Of a stretch of DNA of 64,000 bases, positions 1 through 11,440 are shown one piece after another. Location of the stretch: the NCBI GenBank assembly GCA_013115125.1, contig JABANN010000004.1, positions 119,965 to 183,964 on the forward strand. Direction: 5' to 3'. Both the position numbers and the translations under genes were made by a program. How positions within the stretch are numbered: the stretch's first letter is position 1; each line of letters opens with the position of its first letter. The stretch comes from Perkinsus olseni. Its lineage: Eukaryota; Perkinsozoa; Perkinsida. The notes below the pieces were generated by a model that worked only from the letters and a program-made list of their open reading frames with translations, had not been told where the DNA came from and did no database searches.

Positions 1-794
1 TGAGTGGGAGGCTCATCACGCCACGGAATCGACAGCTACTACTGCCGGACCAAGCCCAGCATCGACCTCTGTCTATCCATCGTCGGCCAATGTGATGAGT
101 ATCTACCACCATTGACGTCTTCCACTTTGTGTATTTTCCGTAGGTCATCGGCTTTCGTGATGGTGGTGTCTTCGATGTTGAGGTCAATAGCAGCTCAGAG
201 GTCTACACTCTACAGGATCTCACCAACTGCACCGTCCGCTTCAACACCAGCAGCAGCAGCAGCAGCACAGCCCCTGTCCAGCACCTACCTGCGGCTATAT
301 ACATCCATGGTGTATGCAAGAGCTTCATCGCCGTGACTCATGGTCGGTCACTTCCCCTTCCTTTGGGGAGCCTGATGCTCCTCTCTCAGAGTCTCCCACT
401 CCCGGCACTCCAGTTGGTCCGGTGATTCTCTGCTACGACTGCCATGACACCATTATACAGCTATCGGGGTGTATTGCCCGACAGCTTAGGATCCACACCA
501 GCGATGGTATGGTCATCTATGCTAACGCCAGCGCTACGCCTATCATCGAGGACTGTAATCATTCCGGCCTACCACCGGATCTATGAGGGATACTGTTGGT
601 GTTCAGGCACTGGAATAGCTATGGGAGGCAGCTTTGACACCACGCCGTCCTCTGTCACTGTAGCCGACTTCTCCTACCTCCAAGTGGATGGGGCATCTCC
701 TAACTGGAGGCCTATCCCCGACAAGGTCACAGTGCGCCGGCATGTTTGGGATGGAACGTCCCCTCTGAGTGAGCTAATCAGCCTCTTTGAATGA
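1..794 (+). CDS. 3' part of an unrecognised gene (start lies outside the window)
   Basis: Coding sense runs on the plus strand through several exons. One stretch near 144-300 reads VIGFRDGGVFDVEV and later a run of serines from AGC codons. A second stretch near 390-480 reads GPVILCYDCHDTIIQLSG. The last exon, from about 580, reads IYEGYCWCSGTGIAMGG and ends at a TGA at 792-794. The frame changes between these blocks, so introns are present, but I could not fix their edges. The last exon is rich in aromatic and acidic residues and looks like a secreted or lumenal domain. No family was recognised. It ends 75 bases before the start of the aspartic protease on the same strand. It could be an upstream member of a secreted-protein cluster; that is a guess. 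Confidence 0.4.
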
Positions 795-868
795 CATGTT
801 TCCTGTAAATCACTGCGGACTCGTCTTAATAGCCATCAATTACCCATGTAAAAGCATTCTTGCTTACC

Positions 869-2657
869 ATGCCCGTGACCTTGGCCAGATGGATCGTCAC
901 CTCTGCCTCTCTGGCCGCCGCTGTTGAGGCCACCATGATCACATTGAGATCACCATACGAGTCGGTTGAAGCCCGCCATAAGTATTATTGTACCCTTCTC
1001 AGCTGGTTGGGCATGTTCTACTATCAGGGCTCGAATAGAGTACAAGCAGTCGGCCACGGCGGGCACTCAGACTTCTATGGCCAGGCTAGCCGTCACCCGT
1101 GGGAGGTACCTCAATAGCGGGGTTTCGACATCCTATCGCAGTGCTCATCTCAGCTACTATGGTCCGATACTCATCGGCCCGGAGGGGGAAGAGCAGGTCT
1201 TCGATGTTGTCTTCGATACGGGATCGGTTAACCTATGGGTGCCTGATGCTACATGTGACACACGGGCTTGCTCCGAGCATAAGGTAGAGGTGTACGGATG
1301 TGTTGTTGTCACGATACCTCCGGTCAGGCTTACAGAGCTGATGAGGCGCAATCAGAAGGCGAGTCGGTGGTAGTAATGGTACCAGCGATATAGGTCATGG
1401 CCACCATGGTCTTATGTAGATGGGGATCAAGTACAGTACGGGAAATGTTCAAATCAAACAACATTGGGATAGAGTAAAGGTAACTAGACCGAATGGCTTG
1501 TATTGACAGCGCCCTCCTTTTCCCGGTCAGATCGGAAACTCCTCGACTCCGGTAAGTATTAGTACTGTAGCCTACGCATGCACGCCCTTGCCACGCCGTA
1601 GTCATGATAATCGTCTCAGCATCAATCATTCGGTACGGCCGTATACGAGTCTGACTTCCCCTTTGAGGATTATCCTTTCGATGGTGTATGCGGGTAATAG
1701 TGGCGGTATTACTATTATCAATGGATGCTCCGTATCCACTGTCAGGCTCTCCTGGAGTCGCCCCGATGCCTCCTTCAATCTGGACGGCCCTACCCTGATG
1801 GAGAACATGCCAGATCTTGGAGTCTTTACCTTCTATCACAGCAAGGATCCTGCCCTACCCGGCGCTCTCTTTCTAGGAGGTACCTCCTCCCACAAGCAAG
1901 CAAGTCGCATCTTATCCCCGCAGGAAGTCGTCCCCCCGCGGATAAGGTGGCCCCTGGAGCCCGCATCCGATGGTTTCCACTTGTGTCGTCAACCCATTGG
2001 GATTTGGGTGCTATTGATGTGGTCGTCAACGGCAGGAGACTTGGCGTATGCACGAGAGAAGAAGGCAGCCCCTGTCACTTGCTAGTGGATACGGGTAGTG
2101 GCTAGTCATGGGCTAGAGAGTGGGGCAGAATCACGCGGCAGGTACCTCTGATATCAGCTTCCCGAGTGACGTATTCGATATCGTTAGTGATGCACTCAAC
2201 GTGAGGGCTGGTTGCTCTAACTATGACAGTCTACCTATGCTAACCTACATAGTCCGCGGGGAAGATGAGTATGGCAAGGAAACTGAGGTGTTGCTGCAGC
2301 TGCTCTGATGGGCAGCAGTCTGATATCGCAGGTAGAGGTAGACGTGAGCCCTGCTGAGTATGCCTTGAGATACGATGGCTTCTGTGATATCGACATCTCA
2401 GCGAGGGACGTCAATTCCAACAGAGGTGGTCCTCATCTCCTCATCCCTTCCACTTGAAAAGTCTCATCTCAGGCCCTCTATGGATCGTGGGTAGCCCTTT
2501 CCTCCAAGCCTATATGACAACCTTCGACAGAGGTAGAGCTGTACTACTAGATACCGCTCCAAGCAGTTGCTGTATGCTGCCAGATAACCACCGTATTGGG
2601 ATCGTCAGGAGTCAGCATTCCCACTCGGAGTCCCTGATATCCGGTACCAGCTACTAG
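869..2657 (+). CDS. secreted pepsin-like aspartic protease (peptidase family A1)
   Basis: The ATG at 869 opens a hydrophobic signal-type N-terminus (MPVTLARWIVTSASLAAAVEA). After a short intron comes the N-terminal lobe: YYGPILIGPEGEEQVFDVV, then the first catalytic motif FDTGSVNLW with its Asp codon at 1215-1217. Further exons carry GIKYSTGNVQIKQHW, SFGTAVYESDFPFEDYPFDG and GVFTFYHSKDPALPGALFLGG, a typical A1 inter-lobe sequence. The second catalytic motif, LVDTGSG, has its Asp codon at 2088-2090. The last exons read LWIVGSPFLQAYMTTFDRG, the conserved hydrophobic C-terminal block, and end at 2657. Both aspartates are kept, so the enzyme should be active. About eight introns of 35 to 65 bases fit GT-AG; exact edges between 1290 and 1640 are uncertain. 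Alveolates often have many such proteases. SPO11 follows on the same strand. Confidence 0.85.
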
Positions 2658-2868
2658 AGCCGTCACCAGTGTTACTTCACCACCTTCATGCATGACTACA
2701 AGAGTGTTACTAGGGATTGCAGTAGCGGTCTGTATACGGACCTTCGCTCGCCCCATGATCTCGTTACTCACCCGTGTGGCTTCTTTATCCATGTCCGAGT
2801 CGTGTTGTAACTTGGTGTGTGAAAAAAGAGGATCGGTCGAGATGGGAGTCTTCCCTCAGTAACATATC

Positions 2869-4397
2869 ATGGCAGCAGACGATTGTCGGCAACACGAGGA
2901 GATCCTCGATCGCATACAGCTGTTGACGAATAAACTGGTGAACTTTTGTGAGAACGCTGACCTCGTAGGCAGGTCATCGTCTGGTGACAAGTCACGATCA
3001 TCAGCAGTATGCCTAGATATCGACTGCCCCTGTGATGGCCGACATCCTGTAGGGTGAAAGCCTCTCTCAGTGTGATTCATGATCGTAATGATCAGCATGA
3101 CAGGTACTCTGTACTGGAGAGGCGAACTCTAAGAAGATCACTGTAAGTGCTGGGATTGGTGTTAAGCATCTCTGCCAGCTGTGGTATATCTTCGAACTCA
3201 TCCAACAGCTCTTGACAACGGGCCGTACAGCCACTCAAAGGGAGCTGTAAGGCCGGCATGCTGCAGCGGCTGTGTCATTGTACTGTGTGAGGTACTACCG
3301 CTCCCTAGGCTCGTCGGGAACCCAGCAGCAGCTATTTCCATCTCAAACACGACTGAACGCCCGTCTGGTTGAGGCCGTAGACCTTCTGCAAACGGAACGA
3401 CACAGTAGGAATTCTTGACCCTTACGTGGAGATTCCTGGGTATGTGCCAGAAGTGGGCATCTTGAGCACAGCGAAAGGGCTCCTCGCTGGTCCCAGAGAT
3501 ACAATATTTTACGGCCGAGATGGTCCGGCAAGCGTCCTCCTGCATCTGAACACCGAGGCAGCAGACCAGGGGATTACAATAACAGAAGTGACCCCTCTCA
3601 CAACCCTACTATATGCCGTATTAATGCCTGCAGAGTCTCGTCGCCAATTGCACGTCCTTTGAGTCCGCAGCCCGGCATGTCATCGTAGTCGAGAAGGACA
3701 CAGTATTCCAGGTAGTTGTACTCGAAGGGAGTTCAACGTGATCCTCTGCAGCTCAGCGTATTCTAAGCCAAGGTGGCCGGCATCCTCTACTTGGCCGTTT
3801 ACCATGTTTCATTATCACAGCTCGAGGATATCCGGACTATCGCACCATTAGGTTCCTCAGTCTTTTGCATAATGTTGCCGATAAGCAAGTAATAACAGAT
3901 CTAGCGTATTCTTGGCCTACACCTACCGCAGGGTACCCAACGGCTACCCATGTGGTACCTTGGCGACCTCGACCCTCATGGGCTCAGTATCTACCTAGCC
4001 TACCGACGCCGTCTTCCTGAACTCAAATGGCTCGGTCTGAGCCATAACGATATCGAAGAGTACGTAGAACTGCGGAGTGCATTGAAGGTCAGTATTTCTA
4101 CGTCAAGATACAACATTCCTGTCGAGGCGTGCGGTATCCAAATGACAGCGTGCGACGAGACTCTCCTAAGAAGGCTTTCGGCCGATATCGAAAGTCTACC
4201 AGGAGTCGTCGCCGATGAGGTGGCTTACCTCAACACATCCCGCCGCAAATTCGAGGTACAGAGGAGTTGCGGGGATGCGTCAGCCGAGCGTCATTCTTCA
4301 GATAGAGTGCATGTACTGCCAGGGGCTCGACTTTTTGTCCGAGTCCTATCTCATTACCAAAATTTTATCCGATCCTCCTCCTCATAAGTTGTCATGA
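2869..4397 (+). CDS. SPO11: SPO11 / topoisomerase VI subunit A, meiotic double-strand-break enzyme
   Basis: SPO11 cuts DNA through a tyrosine to start meiotic recombination. The exon near 3180-3246 reads ELIQQLLTTGRTATQREL. A 45-base intron (3247-3291, gtaagg to gag) then splits the leucine codon, and the next exon continues with YYRSLGSS, which puts the catalytic Tyr pair at 3293-3298. Later exons hold EVGILSTAKGLLAG (family motif), ARHVIVVEKDTVFQ, and the Toprim acidic motif YLGDLDPHGLSIYLAYR followed by LPELKWLGL. The last exon, IECMYCQGLDFLSESYLITK, ends at 4397. The start at 2869 opens a coiled-coil-like N-terminus and is the least certain part. All catalytic parts are present, so a working meiotic enzyme is likely. 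Topoisomerase VI-A is an alternative name for the same fold, but no B subunit is nearby. Confidence 0.82.
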
Positions 4398-5045
4398 AAA
4401 CACGATTACCCATCAGCGCTTCGCTGGTGTTTCCTTATTGCAGTTTTGTGGTGTTAAAATACAAGTACGGTCGGGGGTGAATTCAACACTCACTGGTACG
4501 AGATTCATCTGACGAAGTGCATGAAGCTCGCGCACTGGAGAGTGGTCCTAATCCAGCCCAAACGCAGACTAGTATGTTGGTGGACATGTCCGCTTGTACA
4601 GCGAAAACTGCGAAGCTGTTTGTGGTGGCCTGTGGGCACAGTCCCTCACACGCCTCTCTGGCAAGTATGGCACACGTAGACCTACGTATGTTATCTACTC
4701 AGGTTGAAGATTCTGGTAACATTCGCACGAACTGACTTCAGGAACTCAAGAAACCATTGATCTTTGAGATTCCGAGACTCACACTATCACACTAAGACTG
4801 ATACGAAGCATAAAGATCATTGTTACAGGGCATATACACCCAATAATCGCCCGACGCGCATACGGGAAGTGTGTTGCCAAAAGCGAAGTAGTTAAAAAGG
4901 ACGTCATCACAGGCATAGGCCGAACGATGCGTTCCAATGCAAATGTCGACAAGGAGGTATAGATACTGATCATCACCTTCATGTCGTCGGAGTTACAAGT
5001 ATCATCACAAACCCTCAAAGACGTACTACCGCAGGAAACCGAGAT
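4398..5045. other. intergenic stretch, convergent 3' ends
   Basis: This lies between the 3' ends of SPO11 (+) and the first Mei2-like gene (-). Short open frames occur on both strands, but none shows conserved residues or exon-like joins. I see no RNA gene. Confidence 0.5.
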
Positions 5046-5955
5046 TTAACGCACTCTGGGCGGCGGGACCCAACCGAGACCAAGCTGAGGGTGAGCTCCG
5101 ACCATCGTCAGCTCTGGCTCAATATTGAAGCCCATCACCCACACATTCTCGTCTCCGATGCTCTGGTACGCTGGAGAGGTCGTATTCTTACTGCCAGTCG
5201 GATCTACATTGCGTATGGTCTCTTCTCTACCCTGGATGTGGGCGAAGTAGATCTCAGCGCATCTCTTGGAACCAGGAGAGAATCTCTGCCACGGACGATT
5301 GCGCATCGAGGCGACGAATGCACAAAGGCACTCATGTGATGTAAAGTTTACAAAAGCATAACCACGGTTGCTAATCTGAAAAGACACGAAGATGAACAAC
5401 GCTGAACCTCAAACTTAGAATCACTTTGGCTGTGTCAACAGGGAGATAGAGAAGATCATAACCACCGTTCTTCATCATAGGGCAGGCTGCTTCAAGCTCA
5501 TCACGCAGCATAGCGACGGTGTAACTGAACGGCATAGAGCATCATGAGCTGAGGGGAGGTGATTGACTATCTACGTTCGGGGAATGCGCTTGATCATAAC
5601 AGTAGTCTTCCCTTCGCCGGAATTTGGCAAATCCTTCCCTCGGTTTAATGGTCGATTGAGAGGACCTTCGTCGATCTGGAGACGGCCAACATGAGCAGCC
5701 AAGGGTACCACCAACTCTGGATGTGAGGAGAATATCTCCCACAGACTACTGCCATAGTTGCCAGCATGAGTATCGTAGGTCGAACCAGCCGCGAACAACA
5801 TCGATATGATGGAGAAGCTCCAGATACCTGCAACTTTGTTCAGCTGTGAGCATACCCTCCAACCCCCGATTGAAACCACACAAAGCGAAGTGAGCTGGAA
5901 GGAAATGGAAGAGCTCTTTCACTTCTTCACCGTCAACTTCAGTGGTAAAATACAT
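5046..5955 (-). CDS. Mei2-like RNA-binding protein, copy 1 (C-terminal RRM)
   Basis: Read on the minus strand, the first clear exon ends with the RRM strand motif KTTVMIKRIPRT near 5575. The middle exon (about 5540-5435) gives YTVAMLRDELEAACP and GGYDLLYLPVD. The last exon gives SNRGYAFVNFTSHECLCAF and SKRCAEIYFAHIQGREETI, followed by a glycine/proline-rich tail that ends at 5046. This order is that of the C-terminal RRM of Mei2 proteins, which in fission yeast and plants bind RNA to control meiosis. The protein closely resembles the next gene upstream (7030-8359), so the two are tandem duplicates. The N-terminal start is unresolved; it may be the Met at 5879 or in an upstream exon near 5955. 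No acidic or glutamine-rich N-terminal region like that of copy 2 was found. Confidence 0.72.
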
Positions 5956-7029
5956 CTACTTAACAGACTACTCGCTCACACTGACCGAGATACACACTTG
6001 TTAAAGGAGAATGATAGTTTTACTGCTGTCATCGAAGAAGAGTTGATGAGCTATATAATCATCATTATCATCTCGGTGATAAGGACGATCATTCCTAGTA
6101 GTTCAGCACCGAAGGCTGAGCTACTGATACAATTGTGATGTTCAAGCGGTGTATGGCAATAACACAATCTAATTCAATCGCGGGAGGCTAGTCAAAGACC
6201 AACCCCATAATGTTCACGAGAGCTTACTGATGACAATAACAGGCCACTTGCTGCTGCTGCTTCTGCCTACGGTGGCAACACTGCCAGGAAGGGCGGCAGG
6301 AGCAACAAAACAGCCTAACTCACCTCCGACTGTCGTCTGGCAGTAGTAGAGGTAGTAGTAGTAGCAGCATTGCCGCTACCGCGAGAATAAATATTTGGAT
6401 AGAAACAACGATCATCCGTGCTATTGTATTTCTGTCGAAAGACCGGTTGAAAAACGACGCAGACGATAACTTGAGGTCGTATGGCGATGATGACGGTGAT
6501 GATGATGATGATGCCAGAGAGGCTACTTATGCTGCCAGTGGAATGTGCTGCATGAAAGTAGATATAACAGCAGCACGAGCAGCAGCAAGAAACACTCACA
6601 CGACAAACGACGCACTGACATACCTTAGTAATCTACAGGAGGACAACAGCAATAGAGAGGAGGAAGAAGAAGAAAAGGTGAAAAGCGTACAATAATATCA
6701 CCCAATGGGAAATAGTGAGATAAGGAACAGGTCGAACAAGATGGTGATGGTGACCAGGAATGATAGTACCACAATACGTGACACTAAGATGATGAAGGAC
6801 ATCATAACGGAACTGGCTCGATGTTCTTCTCCTTGTTGTTGTTATCAGGAACAAGTAATTGAGCTGTACGATAGTCTACAGGGGCACTGACGCCCACCAC
6901 AAGATAATACACAGCTGATGACGAAATTGATGACGGCTACTTTGACCGGGACAGCAGCAGCAGAACACACACTACAACAGCAAATGCCCTCCCACCGCCA
7001 TACAGTGGTACAAATCGGCAACACGCCGA
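5956..7029. other. intergenic stretch between the two Mei2-like genes, simple-sequence rich
   Basis: This is about 1.1 kb with many short repeats: gatgat near 6490, agcagc near 6570 and 6955, and gaggaa near 6655. These create short acidic or serine-rich open frames on either strand. None has the mixed composition or splice pattern of the neighbouring genes. It probably holds the 5' region of copy 1 and the 3' region of copy 2. Confidence 0.4.
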
Positions 7030-8359
7030 TTAGTAGAAACGATAGTCGGATGAAGAAGAAGCAGATGCTGGGATGAACTCGGGGGAGTTGACCGAGAACT
7101 GATAGGCATCTACCATTGGGGAGAGTCGTCCAGAGACGCTCTGCTGCGATGATAGGCCATTAGTAGAAGCAGCACGGTAATACGCACAGATACACGTACC
7201 AGCTGATACAGAGCCACCACAAACGATGCACTGATCATTACGGGATCGTCGATGAGAAGAGGGATACCCGGAAGTAGCAGATCTCATAGTGTAGGACATA
7301 AGGTTGTTGTTGTTGCGGGACTTGTTGGAACCCCTCCTCGAGTGCTGGAATCCTCCTGGCGGTTCGTTGTACCCCAACACCCAACACTTATCATCACCAA
7401 TACTCTGGTAAGCAGGCGATGTAGTATTCTTGTTACCAGTAGGGTCCACACTTCGGATTGTCTCCTCTCGTCCTTGTATATGGGCGAAGTAGATCTCGCA
7501 TTCCTTGACCTCGCCATTAGCTGGCTGATGAGGACCATGAGCACGCTGACCTGGCCACTCGTAGTTCTGGAATGCCGAGGCAAACACGAGGACATGCTTG
7601 GGGGATCGGAAGTTGATGAATGCATAACCGCGGTTAGCGACCTGAGAAGGCTAGATACTAGGAAGTCAGCTCAAACAGGTTCTCCTACCTTAGCCGTATC
7701 AACAGGTAGATAGAGAAGATCATAGCCGCCATTCCTCAGTGCAGGACAGCGACGGTCAATCTCGTCTCGGAGCATCGCAACGGTGTACCTACAGTAACTC
7801 ATACTGCAATTGTCGTCCGCTGCTTGTACACCTACCTTCTGGGGATCCTCTTGATCATCACGGTGGTCCTTTTGTCGTTGCCAGTACGCAAAAGCTCCTC
7901 GACATTAACAGGAACCATTGGCCCGGGTGAACCGTTACTTCCGTTGTTGTTGAGGCCCATAGCAGCAGACTGCTGTTGATATCCTGCAGACTGGCGACGG
8001 AGTAGATCCGAGTCCGACGCCAGCGAGGGTGTAGGAGAGGACCTTCCCAAGTGGTGAGTACTGTACTCGTAGGAGCTGTGTGAAGAGGCCAAATCATCAC
8101 TCGACAACAGGCCAGCAGTAGAGCCGCCAGCTGTTGTTGATGGCGCACCGGTGGAAGCGTTGTCGTCGATATCAGCAGGGTGCTGGTGGCAACAGCCGCT
8201 ATTCATGACCTCCAACAAGGAGTCCAAGAGATCAGGGTTGGTTCTAGCGAACAAATCACAGAGACTCTCTGCTGGGGCATTGGGGTCAGCTTGACCCGAT
8301 GCCTCGAGGAACGATATCTCCCTTATTAGCTGTTCAATCCCAGTGGTATCAACCGTCAT
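7030..8359 (-). CDS. Mei2-like RNA-binding protein, copy 2
   Basis: The start codon is at 8357-8359 (MTVDTTGIEQLIREISFLEA). Exon 1 is about 175 codons: an acidic helix-rich start, then a serine/glycine/asparagine-rich region, ending in the RRM motif RTTVMIKRIPRR. A short intron is followed by an exon near 7795-7690 with YTVAMLRDEIDRRCPALRNG and GYDLLYLPVD. The last exon has ANRGYAFINFRSPKHVLVFA, YEWPGQRAHGPH and CEIYFAHIQGREETI, then a serine-rich tail with a small Cys cluster (CIVCGG, CICAYY), and ends at 7030. The RRM is the Mei2 C-terminal type, which binds RNA. Introns fall in the same places as in copy 1. A role in meiosis is known for fission yeast Mei2; a role here is inference, though SPO11 lies close by. 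Confidence 0.8.
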
Positions 8360-8718
8360 TGTTGATGAAATCGGAAGGGAAGAGATAAATACAACTAATG
8401 ATGATGGTGGTGGTGGAAGATTAGACTATCACAGCTAAAGAGAAGTAATGACGGTAGCAGTACATTGCAACGATGGTTAACACAGTGATGCCGGGAGCTG
8501 CTGCTGGTACTGCTGCTGCGAGTCGTGGATTGCAGCAACACTCAAATAGAACATGACCTGGGAAAAAGATTCGTCATCAACCGATTGACCACAAAGCTAG
8601 TGGCTCACAATCTCGACTCTCAAGGACCTCCAAAAGCAATAGTTGAGGAGTCGCAAGATATCAAGATATCAAGTCGAACGTTCGTCGTTGATAGTTTGAG
8701 GCGGATTTTACTTGAAAG
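8360..8718. promoter_or_regulatory. shared upstream region between Mei2-like copy 2 (-) and the MBOAT gene (+)
   Basis: The two genes diverge from this 359-base stretch, so it should carry both promoters. It contains CAG/CTG-rich runs near 8495-8535 and no convincing coding exon. No TATA-like element stands out. Confidence 0.4.
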
Positions 8719-10247
8719 ATGTCATCTTCCGACTTTGACCATCTACCAGGCCCCTTAATCAGTGGCATAAACACTGTAGCGGATACTATAGGCTTTCCTG
8801 ATGATCAGATAGTACTGCTGGGATGCCTGCTGCTAAGCATTGGAATATCTTTTTGGTTTCGCACCTTGACGAACGGCGTCGCCAGGTTGTATACTAGTCT
8901 TATCCTTGGCCTGGTACTCACCTATGTTCTTCAAGGACCGTGGAACACCGCTGTTGTATTGATGGCAAGCATTGGTAATTACCTTCTGGTTGTACTATTC
9001 CCTAAGAGGCCATCACTCGTTGCCATCAACAGTATGGCTGTGCTGAGTGCTTTTCATCTTTGGAGAATGAAGGTGGACTATCTGGGATGGAAATTGGACA
9101 TAACATTACCGCTGATGATCTTCACGGCCAAATACGTGACCTTTGCGTATGATTGTTACGACGGTCTCCTACTAAAGGAAGGTAAACCGTTGTCGATCAA
9201 GAAGCATCAGCAAGATTATCGTCTCAAAAACTGTCTTGAGGGCATACCCGACATCGTATCCTACCTATCCTATATATTCGGTTTTTTCGGTGCCCTGTGC
9301 GGTCCCGTGTTCTTCTGTCGAGAGTACCTTGACTGGGTATACCTCCGTGGATGCTTCTCCGAGCTAAGTCACATCAGTACCGTAAAGCCCACTCTAAAGG
9401 CACTGTTGAAGTGTGCCTGTTGTGGTATAGTGATGCTCTTTGCTAATACGTTCCTACCAGTATCATCTGTGACAACCTCGTGGTTCCGTTCTCTGTCATT
9501 CGTAGTGCGTGTACCTCTACTATGCGTTACTGTAAGTTGGTATCGGTCCAAGTTCTTCTTCTGTTGGTACCTTTGCGAGGCTGTTGGGGATGCCTGTGGG
9601 TTCGGCCTGTCTGATGCGAAGACACAGACATTCAAGCGTGCAGAAAATGGCGACGTGTTGCATGTCGAGTTCGCCTTGAATGCTCCAGAGGCCCTCAACA
9701 ATTGGAATACCAGAGTTGCCGAGTGGCTGAAGTACTACATCTACCAACGAGTCACCAAGCCTTCCTTCGTGACGTTCATGAGCAGTAAGGACTATGCTAC
9801 TTTGGTAACACGATCGATAAGCGCTTTCTGGCATGGCTTCTATCCAGGATACTACCTATTCTTCTTATGTAATAAGGGCGGGAGATTGTTTCGACGCAAC
9901 GTCGATTCTGAGGATATATGCTCGTTTCAGGTTCAATCCTCGAGACTACCGCTGATAGCCTTGGTAGGCATTATCTTGGCCCCATGTTCTACGGCGATAA
10001 TGCTCCCTATGCAAAGTACTATCCCTTCTACGCATTCTTCGCGTGGGCGCAGACGTTCTTTTCACTCAACTACTACGGTACCGGACAAGTAATGTTGGAG
10101 TATGGGAGGACCATGGAGGTGTGGCGGTCTGTGTACTTCATTGGCCATGTGTGGCACATTGCGGTTATCGTATTATTGCCTAAGCTGATCGGGAAGATCA
10201 CGAAAATAAACGGAGAGGGGAAGAAGAAAGAAATGAAGGCGGAGTGA
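8719..10247 (+). CDS. membrane-bound O-acyltransferase (MBOAT), lysophospholipid acyltransferase type
   Basis: Exon 1 runs about 390 codons from the ATG at 8719 without a break, unusual for this window. It encodes repeated membrane helices and the two MBOAT signatures: NNWNTRVAEWLKYYIYQR, with the conserved Asn, and SAFWHGFYPGYYLFF, with the catalytic His codon at 9832-9834. A short intron near 9900-9967 leads to the last exon, which reads MFYGDNAPYAKYYPFYAFF, further helices and a lysine-rich tail (KKKEMKAE). A lysine-rich end fits ER retention. The motif spacing matches LPCAT/ALE1-type enzymes that re-acylate lysophospholipids, rather than DGAT1 or Hedgehog acyltransferase. Exact intron edges are unsure. 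The gene ends 139 bases from the convergent twin-CX9C gene. Confidence 0.85.
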
Positions 10248-10386
10248 TTGGTACTACCTCTTGGACAGTTTGGCGTTACATTGCGATTGTGTTTTGAGTT
10301 ACTGAACACAAGGGGTTGTATTAAACTGAACATATTCTCTACACGAGCTAATAGTGACGACTAAACAATGATCATTCGAGAATTTT

Positions 10387-11313
10387 TCATTTCTGAGCAA
10401 ATCTGTACATGGCATAATTGTAATCACGAGCTTGCTGGGAAGCACGCCGACCGTGTAGTTTTTGTACAACCTTCTCCATAGTACTGGACCGGCCGCCCCT
10501 CTTGTTCTGGGCATCTCTATCAACTTCATGTTCTGCAAGGTCCATCTGAATGACCATCACTTCCCAGTGGAGTCACGCTATAGAGAACTTACCCCTAATG
10601 ACTTCTTGATAGCGATTGACCGATCGAGTAGATGAGTGTACTGCCGATCGTACATCCGTCGCCGCTCACGTGAGTAACACATATCAGCTAGCCTCCTACG
10701 ATCAGCAGGACCACATTCTAATACTTCCACTCATATCACATGCCTACATGTAATGTCGTTTCTCCTCTTCAAGATTAGCAAGATATTCTCGTCTACTATC
10801 CTCGTTCATGGTTGAAACCGAACGCACCTCCCACCTACGCAGGACTTAATGCCGGTGATACTGAGTCGACCGCGGCTACTTGGTAACGGCTGTTGTTATC
10901 TTCCTATCTCTTGACTGGATGCACTTACCGAATAGTTGTGCCAATGCTTGGCAAGTCATGAGCCCTCTGATAGTGAAACACTCTACCCGACATCATCCCC
11001 GCCCAATACTACTTCCTCGGCCCCATAGCCCTGTATTCGACACATTGTTCTAGTGTAGCAGCAGGCCCTGTGCAGTCACTTATACCCTCTACCACCGACA
11101 CTGAATACACCGACCAATGGGCATAAAAGGTGAGGCAGAACAATCGTACTAGGCATATGATGGGGTATCTCCGGTAGGGTATATCGCTCCTTGTAGTGGA
11201 GGAATAGGTTAGCACTAGGTAGGTCACTGAATTAAAGAGGGTCAACCCCGTGAGATACCAACACCCTACTCTCGCCAAAAGCTGTTCTTTCCGGTCCTGT
11301 CTACCCCGTCCAT
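10387..11313 (-). CDS. twin CX9C protein with C-terminal coiled coil, tandem copy B
   Basis: The start at 11311-11313 gives MDGVDRTGKNSFWRE, then an intron and the exon YKERYTLPEIPHHMP. Next come two CX9C pairs: C-TGPAATLEQ-C near 11080 and C-QALAQLFGK-C near 10945-10910. Later exons are charged and helical (NEDSRREYLANLEEEKRHY, MYDRQYTHLLDRSIAIKKSL, AEHEVDRDAQNKRGG) and end ARDYNYAMYRFAQK at the stop 10387-10389. Twin CX9C proteins are oxidised by Mia40 in the mitochondrial intermembrane space; complex I subunit NDUFB7 and small assembly factors have this fold. The long coiled-coil tail is not part of the NDUFB7 family I know. Every block has a partner in copy A, in the same order. Intron edges are partly inferred, and two in-frame stops must lie in introns. 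Confidence 0.55.
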
Positions 11314-11440
11314 ACCACAGACCGAATTAACTATAACAACCCCTGTCCAAGTCTAATACTCCAACACAACCCTTGACATACTACTCAGAAACATGTTCAT
11401 ATACAACAGTTCAATAGCAGCACTCCTGGTCACATCATCA

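Noticed and set aside
6447-6695. Acidic open frame with GAT and GAA repeats
   Set aside because: It is produced by simple repeats in intergenic DNA and has no splice partners.
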